In this document: positions 42,564 to 50,515 of the stretch, piece by piece | How the letters are laid out: each line of letters starts with the position of its first letter | Position numbering within the stretch: the stretch's first letter is position 1 | Assembly: GCA_963666535.1 (NCBI GenBank) | Contig: OY762913.1 | Coordinates: 2,170,001-2,234,000, forward strand | DNA: 64,000 nt | Source: G963666535 sp963666535 | Lineage (GTDB): Bacteria; Bacillota; Clostridia; Oscillospirales; Oscillospiraceae | Reading direction: 5' to 3' | The notes under the pieces: generated by a model | Databases searched by the model: none | Seen by the model: only the letters and a program-made list of their open reading frames with translations | Told to the model about the DNA's origin: nothing | Translations under genes and position numbers: made by a program

Positions 42564-44075
42564 GGCACGTCGGAAAATTTTGTGTAATTGTAAAATCCCT
42601 TGATCAAGAATTTTAGCTTGTATCTGTGGTTTGCTCTTGCAAATCAAGACTGTGGATTTTGCCTTCACTGCCCGTTTCCCCGGGAGCGGACACGGTATGC
42701 GCGCTTTGCGTGAATGCCGCGTCCGCCCAGGGGAACTCTATTTCAAGGTAAAATCAGACTGCGGCTCGCTCAGAAAACATCAGGTTGAGCTGGCTTAATA
42801 CCATATCCCAGTTTCGACATCTGGACGTCCAGTGTTCGACAATTTTTTTAGATGCCAGATACAGCATCTTGCGCAGGGAGTCATCGCTGGTAAAGCTGGG
42901 TTTATTTTTGGTGATTTGCCGAAACTGGCGGTTAAGACCCTCAATGATGTTTGTCGTGTATATGATGCGCCGGATTTCGGCGGGGTATGCGAAAAAGGTG
43001 CTCAGAATGTCCCAGTTTTCTTCCCAGCTCTTGACGCAGGAGGGATACTGTTTACCCCACTTTTCACGGAATGCCATCAAATGCTCCAACGCTTCGTCTT
43101 CCGTGACGGCTTTATAGACCAGTTTCAAATCAGCCATGAGCGCCTTGATATCCTTGTAGCTCACATAGCGGGTGGAGCTGCGGATCTGATGGATGATGCA
43201 GCGTTGGATTTGCGCTTGGGGGTAAACGGCATTGATGGCCTCGCAGAAGCCCTTCAGCCCGTCCACACAGAACAGATAAACATCCAAAACACCCCTGCTT
43301 TTGAGGTCATTCAACACAGAAAGCCAAAACTTGCTGCTCTCATGTTCCCCGATCCAAACGCCAAGAATGTCCTTTCTGCCATCCATGGTGATGCCAAGTA
43401 CCACATAGGAAGCCTTGGTGACATACTGGTGATTTTCCTTGACCTTGTAATGAATAGCGTCCAAAAATACAAATGGATAGACGGGTTCCAACGGTCTGTT
43501 CTGCCATGCCGAAACCTCCGGCATGATTTTCTCGCTGATCTTACTCACTAGCTCTGGGGAGATTTCCACATCATAAAGGCTCTTAATCTGCTCCGCTATA
43601 TCCCGCTGACTCATGCCACAGGCATACAGGGAAAGAATCTTTTCCTCCATGCCGTCGGCGTTTCGGCTGTATCTTTCGATGATTTGAGGCTCATATTTTC
43701 CGTTGCGATCCCGGGGCACCTTGATCTCCACCTCGCCCAATTGCGTCTTGACTGTCTTTTGCGAATACCCATTTCGGTAATTCTTAGCTTCCGGTTCGAC
43801 AGCGGTTTGCGACGCTCTTTCGCTTTTTTCGTAGCCCAGCTCCGAGTCCAGCTCGCTTTCCATGACCTGCTGAAGTACGTCACGAAACATTTCCTTCATG
43901 GCCCCCATAATCTCCATGGTACTGCTAAACTTTTGGCTGTTCACGTATTCTCGCATCAGTTCTGCCGGTGCTTCCTTCATAAAAAACATCCTTTCAGTGT
44001 TGAATTGTTATTGCTCCAATTCTTGACCAAAAGGATGTCTCTCATTCACTTTTACACAAAATTTTTCGGGGTCTC
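42564..44075 (-). mobile_element. IS256-family insertion sequence with 8-bp target duplication
   Basis: 1512 bp bounded by AAAGGCCG on both sides (42556-42563 and 44076-44083). The ends are imperfect inverted repeats sharing GAAAATTTTGTGTAA (left 42572-42587, right 44052-44067). One intact transposase gene on the minus strand. It inserted at the foot of a terminator hairpin, between the fusion gene and the CoA-binding-protein gene. Confidence 0.92.
42754..43989 (-). CDS. IS256-family transposase
   Basis: 411 residues, full length, no stop or frameshift. Mutator-type DDE enzyme: N-terminal MREYVNSQKFSSTMEIMGAM, DNA-binding middle GEVEIKVPRDRNGKYEPQII, first Asp in YPFVFLDAIHYKVKEN, second Asp in VYLFCVDGLKGFCEAI and the Glu in TTNIIEGLNRQFRQITK. 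The insertion is in a non-coding terminator region, with a perfect target duplication, so it is recent and potentially active. Confidence 0.95.
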   Translation of the reverse strand: MFFMKEAPAELMREYVNSQKFSSTMEIMGAMKEMFRDVLQQVMESELDSELGYEKSERASQTAVEPEAKNYRNGYSQKTVKTQLGEVEIKVPRDRNGKYEPQIIERYSRNADGMEEKILSLYACGMSQRDIAEQIKSLYDVEISPELVSKISEKIMPEVSAWQNRPLEPVYPFVFLDAIHYKVKENHQYVTKASYVVLGITMDGRKDILGVWIGEHESSKFWLSVLNDLKSRGVLDVYLFCVDGLKGFCEAINAVYPQAQIQRCIIHQIRSSTRYVSYKDIKALMADLKLVYKAVTEDEALEHLMAFREKWGKQYPSCVKSWEENWDILSTFFAYPAEIRRIIYTTNIIEGLNRQFRQITKNKPSFTSDDSLRKMLYLASKKIVEHWTSRCRNWDMVLSQLNLMFSERAAV

Positions 44076-44079
44076 AAAG

Positions 44080-44113
44080 GCCGCGGCAGTGTATGAACTG
44101 CCGCGGCTTTTTT
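44080..44113. terminator. Terminator split from the fusion gene by the IS256 insertion
   Basis: 11-bp GC-rich stem GCCGCGGCAGT / ACTGCCGCGGC with a 6-nt loop and six T on the plus strand, touching the stop codon of the minus-strand CoA-binding-protein gene. Before the insertion it lay about 40 bp after the fusion gene and would have ended that transcript. Confidence 0.85.
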
Positions 44114-44465
44114 AGCGATATAGGTTTAGACCTGCCAACAAGCAGCCCCTTAGATAAGGCAAGCTGTTTTGTCTCAGGTAGGCCAGCAGCTCCTCACTTT
44201 CAGCGCCTGGCTGAATGACGATACATTGAAACGATTTTTTGCACTCCTGCAGGAGTGTCAGTCCTAATGTGGGGTTGATACATAAGTCAAGGATGTCAAT
44301 GTCCTCTGCGATTTCGTTGATAGAGGAAATTTCTTTTGGGACAGCATAAACGGTGTAGCCGCGTTCTAAAAGGCTTTGTTTGATTTTATATGCGTATTTT
44401 TCTTCCTTCTGCGTGTCGCCAACCACGGCAAAGGATCGCTGCTTCAGAACTTCTTGCAGATCCAT
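44112..44465 (-). CDS. CoA-binding domain protein (CoA_binding_2 type)
   Basis: 117 residues from the ATG at 44465 (TTAGGAGGAGCACACCCC upstream). Rossmann-like CoA-binding fold: FAVVGDTQKEEKYAYKIKQS (nucleotide loop, with the family's GxTxxxxKYA pattern), LLERGYTVYAVPKE, DIDILDLCINPTLGL and CIVIQPGAESEEL. The C-terminal LPYLRGCLLAGLNLYR carries a Cys. Small stand-alone members may sense or bind CoA or persulfide; exact role unknown. It is 14 bp downstream of the Crp/Fnr gene and surely co-transcribed with it. Clustering with a CoA-disulfide reductase-like enzyme fits thiol or CoA redox balance. Confidence 0.88.
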   Translation of the reverse strand: MDLQEVLKQRSFAVVGDTQKEEKYAYKIKQSLLERGYTVYAVPKEISSINEIAEDIDILDLCINPTLGLTLLQECKKSFQCIVIQPGAESEELLAYLRQNSLPYLRGCLLAGLNLYR

Positions 44466-44479
44466 GGGGTGTGCTCCTC

Positions 44480-45154
44480 CTAAATTAAGCTTTGCAGCTT
44501 CTTCTTGTCGGTGATCTTAATTTCACCGCGGGATTGCTCAACGATCCCTTCGCTTGCGAAGTATTTCAGCATGCGGGAAATGACTTCACGGGCACTGCCC
44601 ATATAGCGCGCAATTTGCTCATGGGTGAGCTTGATTTCGTCGGTTTTATTTTTGGAAATCTCGTCCCACAGGAAAATTGCAAGACGCTTATCTACACTCA
44701 TAAATAAAATTTGCTGCATGGCCCACATCACATCTGAGAATCTGGCGGTTGCCAGCTGATATCCAAAACACTTCATGTAGATATTTTGGTCTGCCATCTG
44801 ATGAAAGACAGCGGAATTGATAAGCAGCGTCTCGGTGTCCTCCTCGGCATCAATGAAAACATCAAAGGTAATGGAATCCAGAACGCAGGAGGCTGACAAA
44901 ATGCATACATCGCCTTTGAATAACCGATACAGCGTGATATCCCGCCCATCCTCGGATAAAAGATATGTCCGCAGTTGCCCGCTTTTCACAAGGAGGATAC
45001 CGATGCAGTCTTCGTTTCCATTGTGCACGCTTGAGCCCTTGGGGTATCGTGCGGACATTGTATTGGCGCACAGCGATTCTTTTTCCTGTTCGGAAAGCTG
45101 ATCCCAAAAGGAAAAATATTTAATGAACAGGTCTGAACAATCTTCCTGCTTGAT
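44480..45154 (-). CDS. Crp/Fnr-family transcriptional regulator with an apparent ATC start
   Basis: About 224 residues. The N-terminal cyclic-nucleotide-binding-type beta-roll has YPKGSSVHNGNEDCIGILLV and FKGDVCILSASCVL with paired Cys, as in anaerobe redox or sulfur-responsive members. The C-terminal winged helix is KLTHEQIARYMGSAREVISR then MLKYFASEGIVEQSRGEI. An ideal AAAGGAGG lies 8 nt before ATC (45154), and the frame has no ATG, GTG or TTG between there and the conserved core. The only upstream alternative (TTG at 45232) lies inside the ferredoxin-gene terminator. A non-standard ATC start, or a recent start-codon mutation, is inferred. The gene is followed by the CoA-binding-protein gene. 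The trxA-fusion pair is a plausible target. Confidence 0.85.
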   Translation of the reverse strand: MKQEDCSDLFIKYFSFWDQLSEQEKESLCANTMSARYPKGSSVHNGNEDCIGILLVKSGQLRTYLLSEDGRDITLYRLFKGDVCILSASCVLDSITFDVFIDAEEDTETLLINSAVFHQMADQNIYMKCFGYQLATARFSDVMWAMQQILFMSVDKRLAIFLWDEISKNKTDEIKLTHEQIARYMGSAREVISRMLKYFASEGIVEQSRGEIKITDKKKLQSLI

Positions 45155-45203
45155 AACGAACGCCTCCTTTAGTTTATTTGTAAATATGGTTGATAGGAAA
45201 AAT

Positions 45204-45241
45204 ATAGCACGTTTGTTGGCATGCGTCAACAAACGTGCTAT
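45204..45241 (-). terminator. Terminator between ferredoxin and Crp/Fnr genes
   Basis: 15-bp perfect stem (45204-45218 / 45227-45241, core TAGCACGTTTGTTG) with 8-nt loop. On the minus strand it is followed by TATTTTTCC. It separates the ferredoxin transcript from the regulator gene. Confidence 0.85.
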
Positions 45242-45265
45242 TTCCCGAGGGAGGATATAAACCCC

Positions 45266-45484
45266 TTATTCAAATACCAGCGCTTTCATGGGACAGAATT
45301 TAACGCATTTGCCACACTTAATACATTTGTCCTGGTCTACCGTCGGAGCGGCAAAGCCACTTTGCAATAGCGCCCCCACCGGACAGACTCTGACAGACGG
45401 ACAGGCATGATTTTGCGGACATCGCTTTAGCACAACGGTTAATTTGCTGTTTTCGGTATCCACCGGATTACTTCTTCCAAACAT
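45266..45484 (-). CDS. Two-cluster 4Fe-4S ferredoxin-like protein
   Basis: 72 residues from the ATG at 45484 (TTGAGGTGATTGAA upstream); the GTG three codons earlier overlaps the ribosome site. The first cluster motif is CPQNHACPSVRVCPVGAL, irregularly spaced, and the second is the standard CIKCGKCVKFCPMKALVF. Residues before them are short and polar. It probably carries electrons for a nearby redox enzyme; the partner is not identified. In the redox block it is separated from the Crp/Fnr gene by a terminator. Confidence 0.85.
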   Translation of the reverse strand: MFGRSNPVDTENSKLTVVLKRCPQNHACPSVRVCPVGALLQSGFAAPTVDQDKCIKCGKCVKFCPMKALVFE

Positions 45485-45758
45485 TTCAATCACCTCAATT
45501 GACCTATGTTAGTTCTTTTAGTCATTCCAATTATATATCTATTGTGGTGTTCTTTCTGTGATTTGAGCACAAAGTAACCTGCTTTTTTGCGCATTTTACT
45601 CAAAATTTTTTGGAAGGTGGCTGCCCATTTGTCGTGTGACAAGATACGGATCATGGCACTCAAGAGGCAGGACGATAAAAGAGCGGGAGCATTGACAAGT
45701 GCACCTGCGCTCTGTTTTTGTCATACCATGAAAAGTCGCGGAGAGCAGCGATCCAAGC

Positions 45759-46964
45759 CTAACCCTGGTAGTCTTTCACTGCGGGCCATCCGGTCACAGC
45801 AAAACCAGCCGCAGTCATGTCGGCTGAGGGACAACCGGCACCCCATGGATCGGCGTACTGATCCGCATAGTCCGCCACAATACCCATAGCAGTATCATAA
45901 ATCTGCTGGCCGTCCAGTTTATAGGTGTCCAAATACTCAATGTAAGCGGAATGGACTTCCTGCTTGATGGAGTCAGCGGTAAAGGCGGCGACCAGCTCGT
46001 CAGAAGGCGCATAAACTTCAACGCCCTTATCCTTCAGATAATCAATACAGGCGGCGCGGGTGGAATCCCAATAGTAACCCGCCATATCGGAAGCGTAGGA
46101 ACCAGAGTTTTGATCCACCACACTCTGCAACGCGGGATCCAGTTTCTCATAGGTGCGCTGATTCATCAGGACAAACATAGGCGCACCGGTAAGCTCATAC
46201 GTCATCACATATTTGAGCACGTCACCCAGGTTAAAGGCCATAATGTTGTGTCAGTCGTTGGCACAGGCCTTAATCACATTCTTCTCCAGAGATTCATAGG
46301 TCTCATGCGTAGCGACAGTCATGGGACTAATCCCGATGGCTGTGGCCCACAGAGATGCGGTAGACCCCGACACCCGCATACACAGCCCCTGGAAATCAGC
46401 AAGCGTCTCAAGCTTTTTTGAAGCCAAAGAAATCGGCATAGTGGTGCACTGAGACAGTTGAATCACATGGTAAGCGGAATATTCACTTTGCAGCGCTGGG
46501 ATGGTTTCATACATGTTCATGAATACCTTGCAGCCCATGCGGGCGCAGGTGATGCCGGATAGCGGCAGCGAAAGAAACTCAGAAATACGAAACTGCCCGG
46601 AATAGATGGTGGCTGCGCCCCAACACAGGTCGGCGCCGCCGTTTTTCACGATTTCAACAGACTCTGCAGCCCTGACCAGCGAGCCGCCAAAATAGTTGAC
46701 AAAGGTAATATTCCCTTCGGATGCTTCTGTCATCATGTTCTCCCAATCTTCTAAGTATGCGCCGCAGATGGAGCTTTGGGGGTCGTGGCACTGCATGACT
46801 AGCTCAACTGGACTGCCGTCATACTGGAATCCGCCCTCCTCAGCCGCAGGGGTCTCGGTTTCAGCCGGCTCGGTTTCGGCTGCACCGTTATCGCCGCAGG
46901 CAGTCATCAATGCGAGACACATGCCAGCCGTCATCAGCAGGGCATTGATTTTAGGCATTTTCAT
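45759..46964 (-). pseudogene. TRAP-type C4-dicarboxylate binding protein (DctP family) with in-frame TGA
   Basis: From MKMPKINALLMTAGMCLALM with a lipobox (LMTACG, Cys23), the frame gives a DctP-like periplasmic-type binding protein: NYFGGSLVRAAESVEIVKNG, then GADLCWGAATIYSG. At 46251-46253 a TGA replaces the Trp of the family motif ND-W-HN. The same frame goes on without other damage (IMAFNLGDVLKYVMTYELTG, NQRTYEKLDPALQSVVDQNS) to 45759. The rest, about 400 codons, is intact, so the lesion is recent, or the call rests on a single base. No dctQ or dctM membrane genes are adjacent, so it was already an orphan. Confidence 0.85.
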
Positions 46965-47213
46965 TCTTCATCCTCCTAAATTCTCTCTTTGAACTGGAGG
47001 ATTATGGTATGTTCCAACCACCAGTTGAACTGCACAAGGCAGTTAATTCACGAATTGGATTTGGTTACCGGGATCAGCATAGATTCAAAAATTTCTCCCC
47101 CCGAACTTCAGGAGCTGACGCACTGGTGCGATCTACAGTGGCATTTCGGGTTGTATTGGAAATTACTGTATGTTATCCTATCATCAGGCACTTCTCAAGT
47201 GTACTTTTATTTT

Positions 47214-47230
47214 GTGTCCAACTTGGACAC
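47214..47230. promoter_or_regulatory. 17-bp palindrome before the first lipoprotein gene
   Basis: GTGTCCAA-C-TTGGACAC, perfect. It ends 2 bp before the GGAGG ribosome site of the gene at 47245, so it could be an operator or an RNA hairpin that controls translation. A weaker version, ATGTCCAACTCGGACAC (47876-47892), is at the same place before the second lipoprotein gene. Confidence 0.55.
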
Positions 47231-47244
47231 CTGGAGGGTCATAT

Positions 47245-47868
47245 ATGAAACGATTCCCTGCCCTTATACTCGCTCTATGCCTTGCACTATCCCTTTCCGC
47301 CTGCGGTGATTCATCCAGCGCCGCAGCAAGCACCACCCCTGAAGCGACTCCAACAGAGACTGGAACGCAAACGGCATCACTCCCCACAACTCCCGAAGTT
47401 GACAAAAACATTTTAACGGTTGACATCACGCTGCCTTCCTCCTACTATTCCGGACAGGACATGAGTACGTTTGATTTCGATGCCTATGCGAGTGAAAACG
47501 GTTTTAATTCCGCCGTGCTGAACGAGGATGGCTCTGTATTGATTAACATGTCAAAATCAGTTTACCGTGACAAGCTGGCAGAAATGGCGGAAAGTATCGA
47601 ATCTTCCTGCACCGATCTTATTGGTGGAGAAAACACGGAATATATCAAAGCCATTGATTACAATGATGACTATACGGCCTTTACGGTTTCAGTCGACAAA
47701 GCAGGATACGAGGAAGCCATGTTCGACATGACCCCGTTGCAGCTTTCCATCGTGAGCGCTTATTACCTGATGTTCGCTGGCACTGATATCAGTACAGTTG
47801 CTATTGTTGTAAACACCATTGACGCAGACACAGGGGAGACACTGGATACTTACTCGACCGCTGACTGA
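47245..47868 (+). CDS. Lipoprotein of unknown function (207 aa)
   Basis: ATG at 47245 after CTGGAGGGTCATAT. A lipoprotein signal peptide (MKRFPALILALCLALSLSAC, lipobox Cys20) is followed by a Thr/Pro-rich linker and a globular part with VDITLPSSYYSGQDMSTFDF, VYRDKLAEMAESIESSCTDL and SIVSAYYLMFAGTDI. I know no named family. It would sit on the outer face of the membrane. Followed 42 bp later by a second lipoprotein gene with an almost identical signal peptide; the two likely form one unit. Confidence 0.82.
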   Translation: MKRFPALILALCLALSLSACGDSSSAAASTTPEATPTETGTQTASLPTTPEVDKNILTVDITLPSSYYSGQDMSTFDFDAYASENGFNSAVLNEDGSVLINMSKSVYRDKLAEMAESIESSCTDLIGGENTEYIKAIDYNDDYTAFTVSVDKAGYEEAMFDMTPLQLSIVSAYYLMFAGTDISTVAIVVNTIDADTGETLDTYSTAD

Positions 47869-47875
47869 CTCAGCC

Positions 47876-47892
47876 ATGTCCAACTCGGACAC
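47876..47892. promoter_or_regulatory. Imperfect copy of the lipoprotein-gene palindrome
   Basis: ATGTCCAACTCGGACAC, with TGTCC and GGACA arms. It lies 7-8 bp after the first lipoprotein stop and 18 bp before the second lipoprotein start. Confidence 0.45.
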
Positions 47893-47910
47893 TCATAGGA
47901 GAACATACAC

Positions 47911-48360
47911 ATGAAACGTTTTTTTGCCATTACACTTGCCCTAAGCCTTTTCCTCTCCCTCTCTGCCTGCGGCAGCACGGCAATTGAACCACAGGATCAA
48001 GCGGCACCGGAAGAAACAGAAGATGCCAAGGAACCGGCAGATGTCTCAGCCACATCATTGGAAGATGTGGACACGACACTGCTGGAGAGCATCACAGTGA
48101 CCTATGAAATGGATGAAACTTTGAATCAGGCACTTGTAACAGTTACCAACACTGGGGCTTCCATTTTTTCGGGCACCATCAATGTTTCCTTTCAGAATGC
48201 CGCCGGGGATTCTGTTGGGCAGGGTAGTATTTTTATAGAAGACTTGACCACCGGAAACGATATCGATGCCAAAATAGACCTTTCAGCGATGACTAATGTT
48301 GAATTTTCCTATCATATTCGCAGCTATACGTTTATGGACCCGGGCAACACTGGGGATTAG
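47911..48360 (+). CDS. Lipoprotein with a FxLYD-like beta domain (149 aa)
   Basis: ATG at 47911 (CATAGGAGAACATACAC upstream). Signal peptide MKRFFAITLALSLFLSLSAC with Cys20, an acidic linker, then a beta-sandwich stretch: SITVTYEMDETLNQALVTVT, NTGASIFSGTINVSFQNAAG, GSIFIEDLTTGNDIDAKIDL. Such small domains occur in many Gram-positive surface lipoproteins; function unknown. It forms a pair with the preceding lipoprotein gene, sharing leader and palindrome. Confidence 0.8.
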   Translation: MKRFFAITLALSLFLSLSACGSTAIEPQDQAAPEETEDAKEPADVSATSLEDVDTTLLESITVTYEMDETLNQALVTVTNTGASIFSGTINVSFQNAAGDSVGQGSIFIEDLTTGNDIDAKIDLSAMTNVEFSYHIRSYTFMDPGNTGD

Positions 48361-48447
48361 CCAGAAAAGCAGTTCCAAAAAAAGTACCAGTGCAGTCCAG
48401 ATCGGGCGGCGTTTCCCCCATTATGCGGAAAGTAGACCTCCGACACC

Positions 48448-48546
48448 GTCCGGGATATCCTTAAAAATCCCACTTATGCGAACAGAGCCGGTCTTGTGTA
48501 TTGCGCTCATTGCAGACATGCCATGAGCCGGTGGAAATATACATAG
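48448..48546 (+). pseudogene. Serine-recombinase remnant (recombinase / zinc-ribbon junction)
   Basis: One plus-strand frame reads VRDILKNPTYANRAGLVYCA then HCRHAMSRWKYT before TAG. ILKNPTY-x-(G/N) and GLVYCAHC are typical of the end of the Recombinase domain and the start of its zinc ribbon in large serine integrases. Only about 32 codons survive, with no start or catalytic domain. A trace of a former integrated element. Confidence 0.6.
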
Positions 48547-48566
48547 TTACCACTGTGTTATATATG

Positions 48567-48609
48567 ATAAGCAAGGGACGCCGGCAGTTTGCCGGGGCCC
48601 CTTGCTTAT
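48567..48609 (+). terminator. Branched hairpin, probable terminator
   Basis: 11-bp outer stem ATAAGCAAGGG / CCCTTGCTTAT enclosing an inner CCGGCA/TGCCGG hairpin. T-run is weak (TTATTATG). It follows the recombinase remnant and may have ended a lost transcript. Confidence 0.45.
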
Positions 48610-48770
48610 TATGCTTCTCGCTACTTTCGAATGGATTACGAAAGTTCTGCATTACCACCACTGTAATCTGTCTGAGCATAGCCTAAGGTTAATCGCTTGA
48701 AGACATTCAATCCCAGGCGTTTTTTCCCATGGCAGACCTTATTCGGAGGGATCGGCTTGAGAAAGAACAA

Positions 48771-48807
48771 AAGAAGCGGGCGGAATCATCCGCCCGCTTC
48801 TTTTTCA
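48771..48807. terminator. Terminator of the Dpp operon
   Basis: 14-bp stem AAGAAGCGGGCGGA / TCCGCCCGCTTCTT with an ATCA loop and T-runs on both strands. It lies 10 bp after the binding-protein stop. Confidence 0.88.
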
Positions 48808-48811
48808 ACCA

Positions 48812-50452
48812 TTACTCAGCGTAAGTAAAGTCCTTTGCGTACAGGTTCCAAATCCAAGACGCATTGATATTGCAATCGCCAAGGGTGTTGCTTTGAGCAG
48901 CACCGATCTTGCAGTAGTCCAAAATATATACCGGCACTTCATCCACAAGTATCTGGCTGGCATCCTTCAACAGCTGGACACGCTCGGCATCATCCAGAGA
49001 GGCGGATTGCGCAAGCAAAAGCGCATCCAAATCGGAGTTCTGATAGCTGGAGGTGTTGGAGCCGCCTTCACCGGCATTAGAACCCAAGAAATTGGGATAA
49101 GGATTTCCGGAAGCATCGGGGAAATCGGAGTACCAGGTGAACAGACCCATATCATAGTTCTTCACGCCGTCTGTCAGATTTCCTCCGAACTGCATGGTGA
49201 TCATTTCATCCGTGGTGTGCTTTTCGATGGTCACGTTGATGCCCAGCTCAGAGAGCGTGGACTGAACGTAGGTTGCAATGGCGTTAAACGACAGCAATTC
49301 GCTGACCTGAAGCGTGCAGTCAAACCCATTTGGCACACTGGACTTCGCCAAGCACTCTTTCGCTTTATCTATATTGTACTGATAATAGTCAAGGGTGTCT
49401 GCGTATGCCGCCCAATCCTCGGCATTGCCGGGTGCGGTGTAAAGAGAGGGGCCGAACGTCAGTCCGGTGGAATGCGCGCCGGCTTCGCCGACAATATTGT
49501 CCACGATAGAAACGGCATCAATCGCATAGGCAATTGCCTGGCGAACATTCACGTCATCAAAGGGAGCTTTTGCGGTATTAAAGGACAGGAAGTCAATCCC
49601 GAAGGAGTCCACCATCTTAAGGGTTGTGTTTGCGTCTTCCACCTGATCCAGCATCGAAACAGGAACATCCAAGAAGAAATCGAGCTGTCCGGAGTGCAGC
49701 GCGGTCAGACGAGTGGTATCCTCGATAATGATGGAAAATACAATCTTGTTGAAATCGAACGAGAAGCCGCCGTTCCAATAGTTTTCATTTGCAGTCAGAA
49801 CAATTTCACTGCCGTTGGTCCAGTGGTCCAGCTGATAGGCTCCAGTGCCCATCACGCCGCCGGTTGCGGTACCGAATCCATCGGTGTGTGCGTCATAGTA
49901 AGCCTTGCTGATAATGTGGCCTGCAGTGGTAGCAAAGGTATACTTCCACAGCGCATCCGGATTTGTAAGCTTGACGGTCAGTTCCCAATCGCCAGTCTGT
50001 TCAAGGGATGCCACGTTGGCATACATCCAGCCAACGTAAGAGTCAGTGCCAATGTTGCGGTTGAGCGAGAAGAGCACATCGTCCATGGTCATGGCAGAGC
50101 CGTCGGAAAAGGTAACGTCATCGCGGATCTGGTAAACATAGGTGGTATCGTCAACCGCTTCCCAGCTGGAGGCCAGATTGGGCTGCAGCTGAGATTGATC
50201 GTCGATGAAAAGCAGTCCCTCCGTGATGTTGTTGACCACTGCGTTGGTGGTGGTGTCATAGGCATAAATTGGGTCCAGAGATACGATGTCAGACATCAAT
50301 CCCCAGTTGAGCACACCGTCTTTTTCTCCTGTGGCCTCCCCAGCGGCTGCAGTATCGCTGGGCGTGGCTGTGCTGCCGCAGCCGGTGAGCAAGAGGGTCA
50401 TGCTCATGATAACGGCCAGCAAAAGTGCAAGTCTCTTCTTTAAGTACTTCAT
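48812..50452 (-). CDS. Peptide/nickel-type ABC transporter substrate-binding lipoprotein
   Basis: 546 residues; ATG at 50452 with AAAGGATG upstream. Lipoprotein signal peptide with lipobox LLTGC (Cys25), then family 5 binding-protein features: NNITEGLLFIDDQSQLQPNL, ASSWEAVDDTTYVYQIRDDV, TFSDGSAMTMDDVLFSLNRN, and FNTAKAPFDDVNVRQAIAYA near the hinge. It captures oligopeptides or similar solutes outside the cell for the DppBCDF machinery encoded just upstream in the operon. Ligand identity is not readable. The last gene of the operon, which ensures extra copies only if internal promoters exist; none was seen. Confidence 0.93.
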   Translation of the reverse strand: MKYLKKRLALLLAVIMSMTLLLTGCGSTATPSDTAAAGEATGEKDGVLNWGLMSDIVSLDPIYAYDTTTNAVVNNITEGLLFIDDQSQLQPNLASSWEAVDDTTYVYQIRDDVTFSDGSAMTMDDVLFSLNRNIGTDSYVGWMYANVASLEQTGDWELTVKLTNPDALWKYTFATTAGHIISKAYYDAHTDGFGTATGGVMGTGAYQLDHWTNGSEIVLTANENYWNGGFSFDFNKIVFSIIIEDTTRLTALHSGQLDFFLDVPVSMLDQVEDANTTLKMVDSFGIDFLSFNTAKAPFDDVNVRQAIAYAIDAVSIVDNIVGEAGAHSTGLTFGPSLYTAPGNAEDWAAYADTLDYYQYNIDKAKECLAKSSVPNGFDCTLQVSELLSFNAIATYVQSTLSELGINVTIEKHTTDEMITMQFGGNLTDGVKNYDMGLFTWYSDFPDASGNPYPNFLGSNAGEGGSNTSSYQNSDLDALLLAQSASLDDAERVQLLKDASQILVDEVPVYILDYCKIGAAQSNTLGDCNINASWIWNLYAKDFTYAE

Positions 50453-50515
50453 TTCGTTTCATCCTTTACATCTTATTTTATATTGACTATCACTTGGATA
50501 GGCAAATATAGAACA

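Noticed and set aside
46989..47309. Plus-strand frame of 106 codons between the TRAP pseudogene and the first lipoprotein
   Set aside because: The first ~60 residues look protein-like, but the frame lacks a proper start and overlaps the lipoprotein start. It may be a fragment; not supportable.
48893..50443. Long plus-strand frame (516 codons) opposite the binding-protein gene
   Set aside because: Antisense shadow of the DppA-type gene; no start signal and no family.
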